Source: Streptomyces sp. NBC_01262 (GTDB lineage: Bacteria; Actinomycetota; Actinomycetes; Streptomycetales; Streptomycetaceae). Taken from it: a DNA stretch of 64,000 bases. The position numbers and the translations under genes are program-made. Below are positions 31,093-41,614 of the stretch, piece after piece. Numbering within the stretch: position 1 is the first letter of the stretch; every line of letters begins with the position of its first letter. The stretch covers positions 1,302,001 through 1,366,000 of the forward strand of contig NZ_CP108462.1 of the NCBI RefSeq assembly GCF_036226365.1, read 5' to 3'. The notes beneath the pieces were generated by a model. It was not told where the DNA came from. It did no database searches and was given only the letters and a program-made list of their open reading frames with translations.

Positions 31093-33281
31093 GCGAAGTC
31101 CCCCTGGCCGACAACGGTGGTGGTCGTGGTCGTGACGCGGGTTCCCGGGCTGCCGTAGACGGCGTACGCGAGCCAGGTCGGGTCCCCGTCGCGGTCACGG
31201 ATCGCCTGGCGGGCCCGCAGCGACGCCCGGCCGAGCGGTTCGCCGGCGCCGACGAGGTCCCCGTAGAAGGCGTCGGCGAATTCCAGCGCCGAGTCCGACC
31301 GCACCGCCCACAGCGTGCCGACGAACGCCCCCGCCCCGGCCTGCAGGAACTGCTGGGCCCAGCCGAGGTGCTGGGAGAACCAGTCGATCTCGCCCGCGCT
31401 GCGGCAGGCGTTGAAGAAGACGAGGGGCTGCGTGCGGCCCAGGGCGCGGGCCTGGGAGGCGTACGCGAGGTCGAGCGGATCGAAGGGACCGTCGTCCATC
31501 TCGACCTTGGATCCGGCGCCGCCGAAGGCGTTGTGGCAGGCGAAGTGCAGCAGTCCGCTGAGGCCGTCGTTGATCAGCGAGGTCAGCGCCGTGCCGTGGC
31601 TCAGCACTCCCCCGTCCAGGACCGCCGCCCCCAGCCGGGCCCGCAGCGCCGCCACCTCCTGCGCCGCCTCCGCCGGGGACCGGGGCGGCACGACGAACGT
31701 GGCCCGGTCCAGCGACAGTTCCGGCACCCGCTCCTGGCCGTACGCCTGCCGCACGATCGGCAGCCACTCGGCGAGGAAGCCGTCACCCTCCTGCGAGCCG
31801 TCCAGCGGATACATCAGCTCCCACGGCACGGCGTCATGCTCGCCCAGGATCGTCACCGCCCCGACCCTCCCCGCCTCCGCCCAGAACTGCCGCCGCACCT
31901 CCTCCGGCACCGCCGCCGCCCACAACTGCACGCCCAGACTGCGCAGCCGGTCCCGCGCCCGCGCCGCGTCGGCCGTCCCGCCCGCCTGCGACCTCGACGC
32001 CATCGCACGCAGCTCCTGGTAGATGCGCTCCGTCGGACCGCTCGGGTCCCCTGCCCGCATCCGGATCAACTCGGGCGCGTACGACGTCGATCCGAGCAGC
32101 TGGAAGCTGTACGTGCCCGGGCTGTCGCCCTTCAGCACCTGCAGGGTGATCTCACCGTCGTTCGCGTCCAGGCTCGACAGCACCGCCACTCTCGGCTGCC
32201 CGTCCCTGGTCGCGCTGCCCGGCTCCACGGACACCTGGCAGCGGACCTCGCCCAGGTAGGTGCCGTCCCGGAAGGCACGTACGGTCACCGTGTGCAGCCC
32301 GGGTGACCCGGCCTTGAGGCGGAACAGCAGCACGTCGGAGTTGCGGCCGGGCGTGAGCGTCACTTCCTGCTGCAAGGGTCCGAGGCTCGCCAGCCCGGGG
32401 GCGTGGATCGTGACGGTCAGCCGCGTGCCGCCCGGCGCCACCAGGAATGCCCGCAGCGGCACTCCCGCTCCGTCGGCCCCGGGGGCGAGTTGTACGTGCA
32501 GCGGGAGGATCTGGCCCGGGGAGGTCTGGTCGACCAGCTCCGCCACGAGGCGCCACGGCTGGGGGACTTCGGAGGAGGGGACCCCGGAGGCGGGGAAGCC
32601 CTGGGACCCCCCACCGTGCACGGAGCCGAATTTGTCGTCCAGCGGAAATCCGATGCCCGTCGGTGTCCGCCCCACGGACACCGGCGGGAACCGGACATCG
32701 GTGTACCTCGTGGGCTCAAGGCCGCCCCAGCGAGGGCGCAGCTCCTGCTCCGCCTCCTCGGACAGCCGGACCACGAACCCGGTGGCCCGGACCGTGAGGC
32801 CCACGCCCTCATCCAGGTCGCCGCTGTGCGCCTGAGAGCCGAACCAGTCGTGCAGCGCCCGTTCGGCCTCGCCGCTCTGCTCGATGGCGAATTCGCGGGT
32901 GACCCCGCTGACGTAGTAGCGCAACGGCAACGCCACCGCGTCCGCCGCGTCCCGGATACCGCGACGCACCAGCAGGACGGGATCGTCCACGCGCAGCCGG
33001 ACCTCCACGGTGACCCGGAACGCCGCCAGGTCGTCCGTGGAAGGCACCAGCAGGCGAAAGGTCAGCTGGTGTTCCCGCACATCCACCTCGTACCGGAGGC
33101 GCACCTTCCGGCCGGCCCATAACGACCGCCGGTGTCCGGGCTCATGCAGGATCAGCTCGCCGCTCCCGGTGGCGAGCACCACCGCGACCCCGGGGCGCGT
33201 CACGTCCGGCTCCGCATCGCGGAACGGCGCCCGCTGGACGTCCAGGATCACCGGCAGATGTGGGGCGGTCTCCTCGTTCAC
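31089..33281 (-). CDS. CHAT-domain caspase-like cysteine protease
   Basis: 730 residues from a GTG with a strong GGGAGGG site. The C-terminal region (about 480-715) is a CHAT domain with a catalytic dyad of His583 (LLHFACHN) and Cys626 (VFFNACRSAG), followed by AGAGAFVGTLWAV. The N-terminal 450 residues carry no TPR or WD repeats I can see. They look beta-rich, with a segment LVDQTSPGQILPLHVQLAP resembling effector-associated beta-sandwich domains. CHAT proteases are often the executioner part of bacterial defence or cell-death modules. Here the only coupled gene is the hydrolase downstream. Confidence 0.85.
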   Translation of the reverse strand: MNEETAPHLPVILDVQRAPFRDAEPDVTRPGVAVVLATGSGELILHEPGHRRSLWAGRKVRLRYEVDVREHQLTFRLLVPSTDDLAAFRVTVEVRLRVDDPVLLVRRGIRDAADAVALPLRYYVSGVTREFAIEQSGEAERALHDWFGSQAHSGDLDEGVGLTVRATGFVVRLSEEAEQELRPRWGGLEPTRYTDVRFPPVSVGRTPTGIGFPLDDKFGSVHGGGSQGFPASGVPSSEVPQPWRLVAELVDQTSPGQILPLHVQLAPGADGAGVPLRAFLVAPGGTRLTVTIHAPGLASLGPLQQEVTLTPGRNSDVLLFRLKAGSPGLHTVTVRAFRDGTYLGEVRCQVSVEPGSATRDGQPRVAVLSSLDANDGEITLQVLKGDSPGTYSFQLLGSTSYAPELIRMRAGDPSGPTERIYQELRAMASRSQAGGTADAARARDRLRSLGVQLWAAAVPEEVRRQFWAEAGRVGAVTILGEHDAVPWELMYPLDGSQEGDGFLAEWLPIVRQAYGQERVPELSLDRATFVVPPRSPAEAAQEVAALRARLGAAVLDGGVLSHGTALTSLINDGLSGLLHFACHNAFGGAGSKVEMDDGPFDPLDLAYASQARALGRTQPLVFFNACRSAGEIDWFSQHLGWAQQFLQAGAGAFVGTLWAVRSDSALEFADAFYGDLVGAGEPLGRASLRARQAIRDRDGDPTWLAYAVYGSPGTRVTTTTTTVVGQGDFA

Positions 33282-33331
33282 GGCTTCCCTCCCCCGCGGG
33301 ACTGCACCGGCCGTCACGGTACCGGGAACGC

Positions 33332-33362
33332 GGCCCTCTCGTCAGGGTGTCACGAGAGGGCC
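33332..33362. terminator. Hairpin terminator between the PrmC-like and CHAT genes
   Basis: Exact 11-bp inverted repeat GGCCCTCTCGT / ACGAGAGGGCC (33332-33342 and 33352-33362, 9-nt loop). It lies downstream of the leftward PrmC-like gene and upstream of the CHAT start, so it would insulate the CHAT operon. Confidence 0.65.
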
Positions 33363-33399
33363 GTTCACAGGTCCAGGTCCATATGGACGAGGTGACCGT

Positions 33400-33534
33400 C
33401 GGGAACAGCTCGACCGGATCACCCCGACCGAGGTGGTCGTCGCCTGGCGCCGCGACGACCGGCGGGCGGCCGTGGCCGATTTCGTCAGGGCCTGCGAGGA
33501 GGCGGTGGCCGTCAGTTCGGACTCGTCGCGATGA
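33400..33534 (+). pseudogene. Remnant: C-terminus of a LysR-type regulator
   Basis: In one frame, 44 residues ending at a TGA read REQLDRITPTEVVVAWRR and DDRRAAVADFVRACEEAV. This resembles the C-terminal strand-helix of LysR co-inducer domains (a ...AWRRDD..PAV..FV.. pattern). No upstream LysR coding sequence is present; the DNA before it is the hairpin and CHAT promoter. It overlaps the end of the PrmC-like gene by 23 bp. Probably a deletion remnant. Confidence 0.5.
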
Positions 33535-34309
33535 CGACCGTCGCCTCCAGGTCGTCGCAGGTCGCCACCCGTGGGACCAGTCCGTCGCGGACGACGGTCG
33601 CGACGGCCTGCGGGATCTGGCGCTCGCTGGTCTCGAACAGCAGGTGGCCGCCCGGCGCCAGCCATCGCGGCGCCTGGGCGGTCACCCGGCGCAGGACGTC
33701 GAGCCCGTCCGTACCGCCGTCGAGCGCGACGCGCGCCTCGTGGACGCGGGCCTCGGCGGGCAGCAGGGCGACCTCGTCGGAGGGTACGTAGGGCACATTG
33801 GCGATGAGGAGGCCGACGCGGCCGCGCAGGGCGGCGGGCAGCGGTTCGTAGAGGTCGCCCTCGTGGACGTGGCCGCCGGCGGAGCCGAGGTTGCGGCGGG
33901 CGCAGCGTACGGCGGCGGGGTCGATGTCGGCGGCGTGCAGCTCCAGTTGGCCGTAGGACGCGGCCAGTACCGCGCCCAGCGCGCCGGAGCCGCAGCACAG
34001 GTCGACGACGACGGCTCGTGGCGCGGCGAGGGCGAGGGCCTGGCGGGCGAGGAACTCGGAGCGGCGGCGGGGTACGAAGACGCCGGGGTCGACGGCGATC
34101 CGCAGATCGCAGAACTCGGCCCAGCCGAGGACGTGTTCGAGGGGAAGACCGGCGACTCGCCGGTCCACCATGGCGGTGACCTCGGCGGGCGTGCGGGCGG
34201 TGGAGAGGATCAGCCGCGCCTCGTCCTCGGCGAAGACGCAGCCGGAGGCCCGGAGGCTGGTGACGATGGTGGTGAACGAGCTGAGGGACGTTGCGAGAGA
34301 AAGCGACAC
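33512..34309 (-). CDS. PrmC/HemK-like putative N5-glutamine methyltransferase
   Basis: 265 residues, SAM-dependent. Motif I is VVDLCCGSGALGAVLA, the acidic residue is in LHAADIDPAA and motif IV is NVPY. True PrmC and HemK have NPPY; NVPY is typical of an actinobacterial side branch annotated as putative protein-glutamine methyltransferase. The N-terminal helical domain (VTSLRASGCVFAEDEARLIL) is present. The GTG start has a GAAAGG site. Its substrate may not be a release factor. Confidence 0.8.
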   Translation of the reverse strand: MSLSLATSLSSFTTIVTSLRASGCVFAEDEARLILSTARTPAEVTAMVDRRVAGLPLEHVLGWAEFCDLRIAVDPGVFVPRRRSEFLARQALALAAPRAVVVDLCCGSGALGAVLAASYGQLELHAADIDPAAVRCARRNLGSAGGHVHEGDLYEPLPAALRGRVGLLIANVPYVPSDEVALLPAEARVHEARVALDGGTDGLDVLRRVTAQAPRWLAPGGHLLFETSERQIPQAVATVVRDGLVPRVATCDDLEATVVIATSPN

Positions 34310-34527
34310 GAGAGCCTTTCGAGCTGTCGAAGGGCGCTCTCCCGGTCCCCTACGCCGGGTGGACCGGCTGGGTGTGGCCGCGAGGTGAGAGCACCCGACC
34401 TGACAAAGCGGTAATGGGTCTCACCTCCTCTGTACGCGGGATCCCTGGCGGATCCGTGACGTGACTGCCCGCTGATTCTCATCGACCGGCGGGGCGGATG
34501 TCCAGCGACTCCGGTACTTCGGCCGCT
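34310..34527. other. Gene-free stretch with a perfect Shine-Dalgarno word
   Basis: No convincing gene. On the minus strand an exact AGGAGGTGA (34421-34429) is followed after 5 nt by ATT and a 22-codon open frame ending at a TAG, so a non-canonical AUU-start peptide is conceivable. The start of the PrmC-like transcript also lies here. Confidence 0.25.
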
Positions 34528-35175
34528 TCAGCGCCGTGTGCCGGGCTGCTCCGAGGGTCCGACGTTCCGGTCCAGCCACTCGTTGAGCGGACCGGTGGCG
34601 CGCAGGAACTCCACCACGCGCCGCTTGGCGGCGGCGGTGCCCAGCCATGGCCCGACGGGCCACTGCCGCCAGGCGAACAGATCCTTGTTGCGCAGCAGTT
34701 CCAGCCGGGGATGGTCCTTGGGCCAGCCGCGCGGCGCGCCCTTCAGCCGCTCCCGGGAGCGGACCTCGATGCCGTGCTTGACGACCTGGGCGACGAGGGC
34801 CTCCAGCTCGGCCGCGCCCGCCTCCTCGGCCACCGTTTCGCGATAGCGGCGCAGCTGGTCGGGGGCCATCCCGTAGTAACCGCGGCCGGCGGCCAGCCCG
34901 TCCGCCGACAGCTGGAGGTAGCCTCCGCCGCTCAGCGTGGCGCCGATGGCGGTCTTGTACGGGGACTTGTCGGCGCTGAAGCGGACGTCGCGGTAGGGGC
35001 GGAAGATCTTCCCCGTACCGAACTCGTCCTCCAGCTCGGCGAGCAGCTCCTCCATCGGGGCGTGCACCTGGGCGTCGTACACGTCCTTGTGCGCGGTCCA
35101 GAAGAGCTTGGAGTTGTCGGCCCGGAGTCCCTCGTAGAACTCCAGCGCCTCGGCGGGCCAGCCTCGGAAGGTCAC
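34528..35175 (-). CDS. DUF2461 domain protein
   Basis: 215 residues from GTG. The family pattern is clear: FRGWPAEALEFYEGLRADNS, FWTAHKDVYDAQVHAPMEEL, FRPYRDVRFSADKSPYKTAI and GYYGMAPDQLRRYR. DUF2461 (TIGR02453) proteins are widespread and of unknown function. It is divergent from modA; no functional link is evident. Confidence 0.88.
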   Translation of the reverse strand: MTFRGWPAEALEFYEGLRADNSKLFWTAHKDVYDAQVHAPMEELLAELEDEFGTGKIFRPYRDVRFSADKSPYKTAIGATLSGGGYLQLSADGLAAGRGYYGMAPDQLRRYRETVAEEAGAAELEALVAQVVKHGIEVRSRERLKGAPRGWPKDHPRLELLRNKDLFAWRQWPVGPWLGTAAAKRRVVEFLRATGPLNEWLDRNVGPSEQPGTRR

Positions 35176-35241
35176 ACTCGCAGCGTACGCCGGTCGCGGC
35201 GAACATCGTAGAAACGCACATACCAGCCCCCTGGCGGTGAT

Positions 35242-35259
35242 CATTGCGCTCATGCAATG
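35242..35259. promoter_or_regulatory. Dyad CATTGC-N6-GCAATG upstream of modA
   Basis: Exact 6-bp inverted repeat at 35242-35247 and 35254-35259, in the 155-bp region between the DUF2461 start and modA. A related ATTTGC half-site follows near 35281. It could be the site of a molybdate-responsive or other repressor. No mod regulator gene is in the window. Confidence 0.4.
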
Positions 35260-35330
35260 TGACAGCAGACCTGCACCTCGCATTTGCGGCACTATGATCA
35301 GGACATTCACCAGATGAGGGAGTAGACCCA

Positions 35331-36155
35331 GTGATGACCCGTACCGCGCGCCGCCGGACCCTGAAGCTGACCGGCACAGCCACTGCGGCTCTGCTGGCCC
35401 TCAGCGCTCTCAGCGCCTGCTCCTCCTCGGACAGCTCCTCCGCCTCCTCGTCGCCGTCGGCGTCCTCGTCGGCGAAGCTCTCCGGCACGGTGACGGTCTT
35501 CGCGGCCGCGTCCCTGAAGGAGAGCTTCACCAGCCTGGGCAAGACCTTCGAGGCCGCCTACCCGGGCACCAAGGTGACCTTCAACTTCGGCGGCAGCGAC
35601 ACCCTCGCGGCGAGCATCACCTCGGGCGCGCCGGCCGATGTCTTCGCCTCGGCCAGCGCCAAGACGATGGCGATCGTCACGGACGCCAAGGATGCCGTCG
35701 GCACCCCCGTCACCTTTGTGCGCAACCAGCTGGAGATCGCGACCCTGCCGGGCAACCCCGACAAGATCACCTCTCTGAAGGACCTCACCAAGTCCGGCCT
35801 GAAGGTCGTGCTGTGCGACAAGACGGTGCCGTGCGGCGCCGCCGCGCAGAAGGCCCTGACCGCCAGCAACCTGAAGCTCACCCCGGTCTCGTACGAGCAG
35901 GACGTCAAGAGCGCCCTGACGAAGGTCGAGCTGAAGGAGGCCGACGCCGCCGTGGTCTACAAGACCGATGTGAAGGCCGCGGGTGGCAAGGTGGACGGTG
36001 TGGAATTCCCCGAGTCGGCCAACGCCATCAACGAGTACCCGATCGCCCTGCTCAAGGACGCGCCGAACGCGACCGCGGCCAAGGCGTTCATCGCCCTGGT
36101 GGAGTCCGCCGAGGGCAAGAAGGTGCTGACGGCGGCGGGCTTCCTCAACCCGTGA
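35331..36155 (+). CDS. modA: Molybdate ABC transporter substrate-binding lipoprotein
   Basis: 274 residues. The lipobox LSAC places the lipidated Cys at residue 30, and a Ser/Ala-rich linker follows. The ModA pattern is clear: VTVFAAASLKESF, NFGGSDTLAASITSGAPADVFASA, AVVYKTDVKA and YPIALLKDAPN. It binds molybdate or tungstate outside the membrane. The start is GTG at 35331 (or ATG at 35334) after AGGGAG. Its stop overlaps modB by 4 bp, forming modABC. Confidence 0.95.
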   Translation: MMTRTARRRTLKLTGTATAALLALSALSACSSSDSSSASSSPSASSSAKLSGTVTVFAAASLKESFTSLGKTFEAAYPGTKVTFNFGGSDTLAASITSGAPADVFASASAKTMAIVTDAKDAVGTPVTFVRNQLEIATLPGNPDKITSLKDLTKSGLKVVLCDKTVPCGAAAQKALTASNLKLTPVSYEQDVKSALTKVELKEADAAVVYKTDVKAAGGKVDGVEFPESANAINEYPIALLKDAPNATAAKAFIALVESAEGKKVLTAAGFLNP

Positions 36156-36978
36156 CGGAACCCGTCCTCGTAGCGGGCCGCAAGCAGCCCCGGCAGCGCC
36201 GCCGTTCCCCGGTGCCGCTACCGCTGCTGCTGCCGGCCCTGCTCGGGATCGCCTTCCTGGTGCTGCCGTTGGCCGGGCTCCTGATCCGTACGCCCTGGAG
36301 CGAGCTGCCGCACCAGCTCACCAGCCCCGGCATCTGGCAGGCGCTGCGGCTGTCGCTGATCGCCGCGACCTGCGCCACCGCCGTCTCCCTGGTGCTGGGC
36401 GTGCCGCTGGCCTGGCTGCTGGCGCGCACCGAGTTCCCCGGGCGCGGTCTCGTACGCGCGCTGGTCACGCTGCCGCTGGTGCTGCCGCCCGTGGTGGGCG
36501 GCGTGGCGCTGCTGCTGGCGCTCGGCCGCAACGGCATCGTCGGGCGGTGGCTGGACGAGGCGTTCGGGGTGACGCTGCCGTTCACCACGGCGGGGGTCGT
36601 CGTGGCGGAGGCCTTCGTGGCGATGCCGTTCCTGGTGATCAGCGTCGAGGGCACCCTGCGGGCCGCCGACCCGCGCTACGAGGAGGCCGCCATGACGCTG
36701 GGGGCCTCGCGCTTCACGGCCTTCCGCCGGGTGACGCTGCCGCTGATCGCACCGGGCATCGCGGCCGGGTCGGTGCTGGCCTGGGCGCGGGCGCTGGGCG
36801 AGTTCGGGGCGACCATCACCTTCGCGGGCAACTTCCCGGGGCGTACGCAGACCATGCCGCTGGCGGTGTACCTGGCGCTGCAGAGCGACCCGGCCGCCGC
36901 GATCGCGCTGAGCCTGGTGCTGCTGCTGGTGTCCATCGCGGTGCTGGCCGGGCTGCGCGACCGCTGGATGACCGCGCC

Positions 36979-36982
<4 letters not shown>
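36152..36982 (+). CDS. modB: Molybdate ABC transporter permease
   Basis: 276 residues from the GTG that overlaps the modA stop. It has an arginine-rich N-terminal tail and then five to six membrane segments. Permease motifs are present: LPLVLPPVVGGVALLLALGR and the EAA loop EEAAMTLGASRFTAFRRVTLP, followed by GEFGATITFAGNFPGRTQT, which is diagnostic for ModB. It ends by overlapping modC (ATGA). Confidence 0.94.
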
Positions 36983-38070
<1,088 letters not shown>

Positions 38071-39523
38071 TCCGCCCAGGGCCTGAAACCGCGATGTGCC
38101 CCACCTCCGCCGTCAGCTCCCGCAGCCGGTGCCAGTCCATGCGGGGCTCCACGGGCGGCACGCCGGGGCGGTGCCGGGGGACCCGTACGCGCAGGGCGCC
38201 CGGCTGGATCCGGCAGCGTACGGGCGTCGGCAGGACGAGGGCCTCGCCGTCGACACCCACCTCGATCTCGTCCGCGTCGGCGCCGACGACCACCTCGGAT
38301 GCGCTGAGGACGGTGAGCCCGGCGGCCTGCGGGCCCCGGAGCAGCCCTGCGGCCTCGGCGGCGTTCTCCACCTTGACGGCGACGACGCCGAGAACGCCGG
38401 AGTCGAGGCCTTCGCGCAGGCCCAGACCGGCCGGGTCGCCGGTGCGGTAGGGGTTGTTGCTGACGAGCACGGCCTGGGGCTCGTCCACGGTGGTGCCCGC
38501 GGCCGAGGCGATGAGGCGGGGGCCGCGCCGGTGGGTGAGGAGGTCGGGGAGGAGTTCGAGGGTCGTACGGACCTTGTCGTCGCGGTAGGCCGGGCTCTGC
38601 ACGACGGCGGCGTAGGCGCCGAAGGAGGCGTTGTTGACGAACGGCCGGTCGGTGGCGGGGCCCGAGACGAAGCCCAGGTCGACGCGGAGTTCCACGCCGT
38701 CGGTGAGGGCGTCCAGGCAGGCCGACGGATCGTCACGGTCCAGGCCCAGGTCCATGGCGAAGTGGTTGCGGGTACCGGCCGAGACGACCAGGAACGGGAT
38801 GTCCCGCTCGGCGGCCACCCCGGCCACCAGCGCCTGGGTGCCGTCCCCGGCGGCCACGCCGAGCAGGTCGGCGCCGTCGTCGACCGCCGCACGGGCGAGC
38901 TCGGCGACGTCCTGCGGGTGTTCCGGATCGAGCAGCACGACACGCGCACCGAGCGCTTCGGCCTTCTCCCTCAGCGCGAACCGCTCCACCTTCCCGCCGC
39001 CCGAGCGGGGATTCATGATGAAGAACGCATGCGCGGGCCGCGCGGCCGACGGCTCCGCACTGCGCCCGGAACGCGAACGCGTCCCGCGCAGCGCGGCCCT
39101 GCCCGCCCACACCGCCACACCCCACAGCGCGACGACCAGGAGCACCTCCCACAGCAGATTCGCCACCGCGTACAGCGCCAGCACCGCGAGCGGCGCCACG
39201 ACGGCCAGGACGACCGCGAGCACCCTCGCCGCACCGCGCCGGGTCAGCACCCACCACACGGCCGCCATCGTCACCGCTATGCCGACCAGCCCGACCGCGA
39301 TCAGCGCGAGGCTCCCGAACAGCCCGGCCGAGAGCGGCAACAGCAGCACGGCCGCCACCGCGGCGGCCAGCGCCAGCCGTGCCGACCAGCGCTGCGCCGC
39401 ATGCGCGTGCGTGGGTGTCGCGGGAACGCCGCCCATCAGCCCTCCACGTCCGAAGCCAGGGGGCTGTGATCCTATGTGCCGTAACCCCGTTTTTGCGGGA
39501 ACCTGGAGCCGCGAACCGCGGGC

Positions 39524-41005
39524 TCAGGACCGGGGCCGGAAGTAGGCGGCGGCCGACTCCTTTCCGGTGACCGTGGCGACGCAGCGGAACACGCGCAGCC
39601 CCTCGGCGTACTGGGTGGGGGTCGGCGGGAGCACGTCGACGGTCCAGTCGGCCGGGTCGACGGCCAGTGCCGCGCCGCCGCGTCTGGTCTTCGCCATGAC
39701 CTCACGCGAGCAGAGCCTGAGGATGTCGGGATGCTTCTCCAGCTCCTGTTGGTTGACGGTCATCCCGTCCGAGGGGAGCGGAGCGATGGCGAAGGTCTCC
39801 CACACGTGCGTGGCCAGGCAGTCCGAGCGGGTGATGGTGACGTTTCCGGTGATGACGACCATGCCGCCCCAGCACTCGGCGGTCGTGGTGCAGGCGGCGT
39901 GCAGGCCGGCGACGGATGCCGCCGGGCAGTTGTCGGTGGTCGTCGCGACCCCGGGGAAGGCACCGGCCGATGCCGTGGCGGTCGCCTTCGAATCCGTGGA
40001 GGTGGAAGAGGACGAGGACGGGGACGCGGAGGGCGTGCCGTCCGGCACCCACTGCTGGTAGCCCAGCACCCCGCCCGCGCCGACGACGACGGTGGCCATG
40101 ACGACCGCCGGGACGGCCAGCCGGGGACGCCGCCGGGCCTGGCGGACGGCGGGGACAGAGCGGCCCGGCACAATGGGCACGGTTTCGGTGCCCGCGAGGG
40201 CCGCGAGGGCGTCGCGCAGCGCGGCGGCGCCGGGGAGCCGGCGGGCGGGGTCGGGGGCCATGGAGTGCCGCAGGACCTCGGTGAGGGCGGGGCTCACACC
40301 GGGCAGGTCGGGTATGGGCTGGTCGTGGCGGGTGATGATCTCCGCGATGCTGAGGCTGCCCTCTTCGGGGAAGTGCGGCGGGCGGCCCTGCAACAGGGCG
40401 TAGACGGTCGCGCCGAGCGAGTAGACGTCCCCGGCCGGGGTGGGCTCGGCCATCCGGAAGGCCTCGGGCGGGGCGTAGGCGGGGGTCAGCGCCTCCCGGG
40501 TCACCGACAGTTCGTGTCCGGGGCGGGGCATCGCGGCCAGCCCGAAGTCGGCGAGGGCGACGGCTCCGTACTGGTCGATCATGATGTTGCCGGGCTTGAT
40601 GTCGCGGTGCAGCACGCCTGCCGCGTGCGCTGCGGCCAGCGCGTCGGCGATGCGCACGCCGATGTCGCGCGCCTCGTTCGCCGGGAGCGGCCCGTCCTTG
40701 TGCAGCCGGTCGCTGAGGGAGCCGCCTGGGCACAGCTCCAGCACCATGTACGGGCGGCCGTCGGGGAGCACCCCGGCGTCGTACACCGCGACCACGTGCG
40801 GATGGCCGGACAACTGCCCTGCGGCGGTGACCTCGCGCATGAAACGCTGCCGGTCGCGGTCCGAGGACAGCGTCCTGCTGTCGATCTTGAGCGCGACCTC
40901 CCGGCCCACGGCGAGCTGGCGCGCGCGGTAGACGGTGGCGAAGCCTCCCTGGCCGAGGACTTCGAGGACCTCGTAGCCGGGCAGTTCCAGGTGGTTGATC
41001 CGCAT
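39524..41005 (-). CDS. PknB-type Ser/Thr protein kinase with extracellular domain
   Basis: 493 residues. The kinase domain (about 8-270) has the GQGGFATVY glycine loop, Lys in VALKID, HRDIKPGN, ADFGLA as DFG, and APPEAF. A juxtamembrane stretch and one membrane segment (VPAVVMATVVVGAGGVLGY) follow. A Ser/Thr-rich linker and an extracellular domain of about 160 residues come next, with several cysteines (DNCPAA, AACTTTAECWGG, SDCLATHVW, RLCSREV, FRCVATV). No PASTA repeats are present, so the sensed signal differs from cell-wall muropeptides. Confidence 0.9.
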   Translation of the reverse strand: MRINHLELPGYEVLEVLGQGGFATVYRARQLAVGREVALKIDSRTLSSDRDRQRFMREVTAAGQLSGHPHVVAVYDAGVLPDGRPYMVLELCPGGSLSDRLHKDGPLPANEARDIGVRIADALAAAHAAGVLHRDIKPGNIMIDQYGAVALADFGLAAMPRPGHELSVTREALTPAYAPPEAFRMAEPTPAGDVYSLGATVYALLQGRPPHFPEEGSLSIAEIITRHDQPIPDLPGVSPALTEVLRHSMAPDPARRLPGAAALRDALAALAGTETVPIVPGRSVPAVRQARRRPRLAVPAVVMATVVVGAGGVLGYQQWVPDGTPSASPSSSSSTSTDSKATATASAGAFPGVATTTDNCPAASVAGLHAACTTTAECWGGMVVITGNVTITRSDCLATHVWETFAIAPLPSDGMTVNQQELEKHPDILRLCSREVMAKTRRGGAALAVDPADWTVDVLPPTPTQYAEGLRVFRCVATVTGKESAAAYFRPRS

Positions 41006-41014
41006 CGCGCGACT

Positions 41015-41614
41015 TTAGCCCAGACCACCGACATGCCTTGCCGCGGGCAGCCCGACGCCGAACAGGCGGAGTTGGAGCGCGAGCGTGGCGTAGTAGCCGA
41101 CCAGGGTGGAGAGGTCGAAGAGGGTGCGCTCGCCGAGGGCGTCTCGGGCGGCGGCGTACCAGGATTCGTCGAGGACGCCGGGGGCGGCGGGAGCGGCCAG
41201 GGTGCGGGCGGCGGACCAGGCGGCGCGTTCGGCGGGGTCGGGGAAGCGGGGATCGGCGCCTTCGCGCAGCGCCCGGATCTCGGGCTCGGTGAGGCCGGCG
41301 GCGCGGGCGAGGGGTTCGTGGGCGTAGCGCTCGAAGTCGCAGTCCCAGGCGGTGGCGACGACCAGGACGGCCATCTCGCCGACGCGGGGCGGCAGTTCGG
41401 TGGCGTAGCGGATCGCCGAGCCGAGGGCCTGCAGGGCCTGGCCGAGCCGGGGGCTGAACAGCATCGCGTTGAAGGGGCCGTTGAGACGGCCGCCGGGGTC
41501 GGTGAGGGCGAAGAGCTGGGGGCCGGTGGAGCGGGGGCCGCCGGTGATCGCCTCGTAGAGGGCCCGTTGTTCGGCGTTCAGCTCGTCGGGGCCGAGGAGG
41601 GGCAGGCGGCTCAT
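41015..41614 (-). CDS. Carboxymuconolactone-decarboxylase-family protein 1
   Basis: 199 residues. The AhpD/CMD fold pattern appears: RLNGPFNAMLFSPRLGQALQ, ELPPRVGEMAVLVVATAWDCDFERYAHEPLA and DLSTLVGYYATLALQLRLF. The CxxC of AhpD peroxidases is absent (only WDCDFERYAH), so it is more like a CMD-type or non-redox member. The ATG overlaps the lyase gene stop by TCAT/ATGA. It is co-transcribed with that lyase under the TGTCGACA operators. Confidence 0.85.
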   Translation of the reverse strand: MSRLPLLGPDELNAEQRALYEAITGGPRSTGPQLFALTDPGGRLNGPFNAMLFSPRLGQALQALGSAIRYATELPPRVGEMAVLVVATAWDCDFERYAHEPLARAAGLTEPEIRALREGADPRFPDPAERAAWSAARTLAAPAAPGVLDESWYAAARDALGERTLFDLSTLVGYYATLALQLRLFGVGLPAARHVGGLG

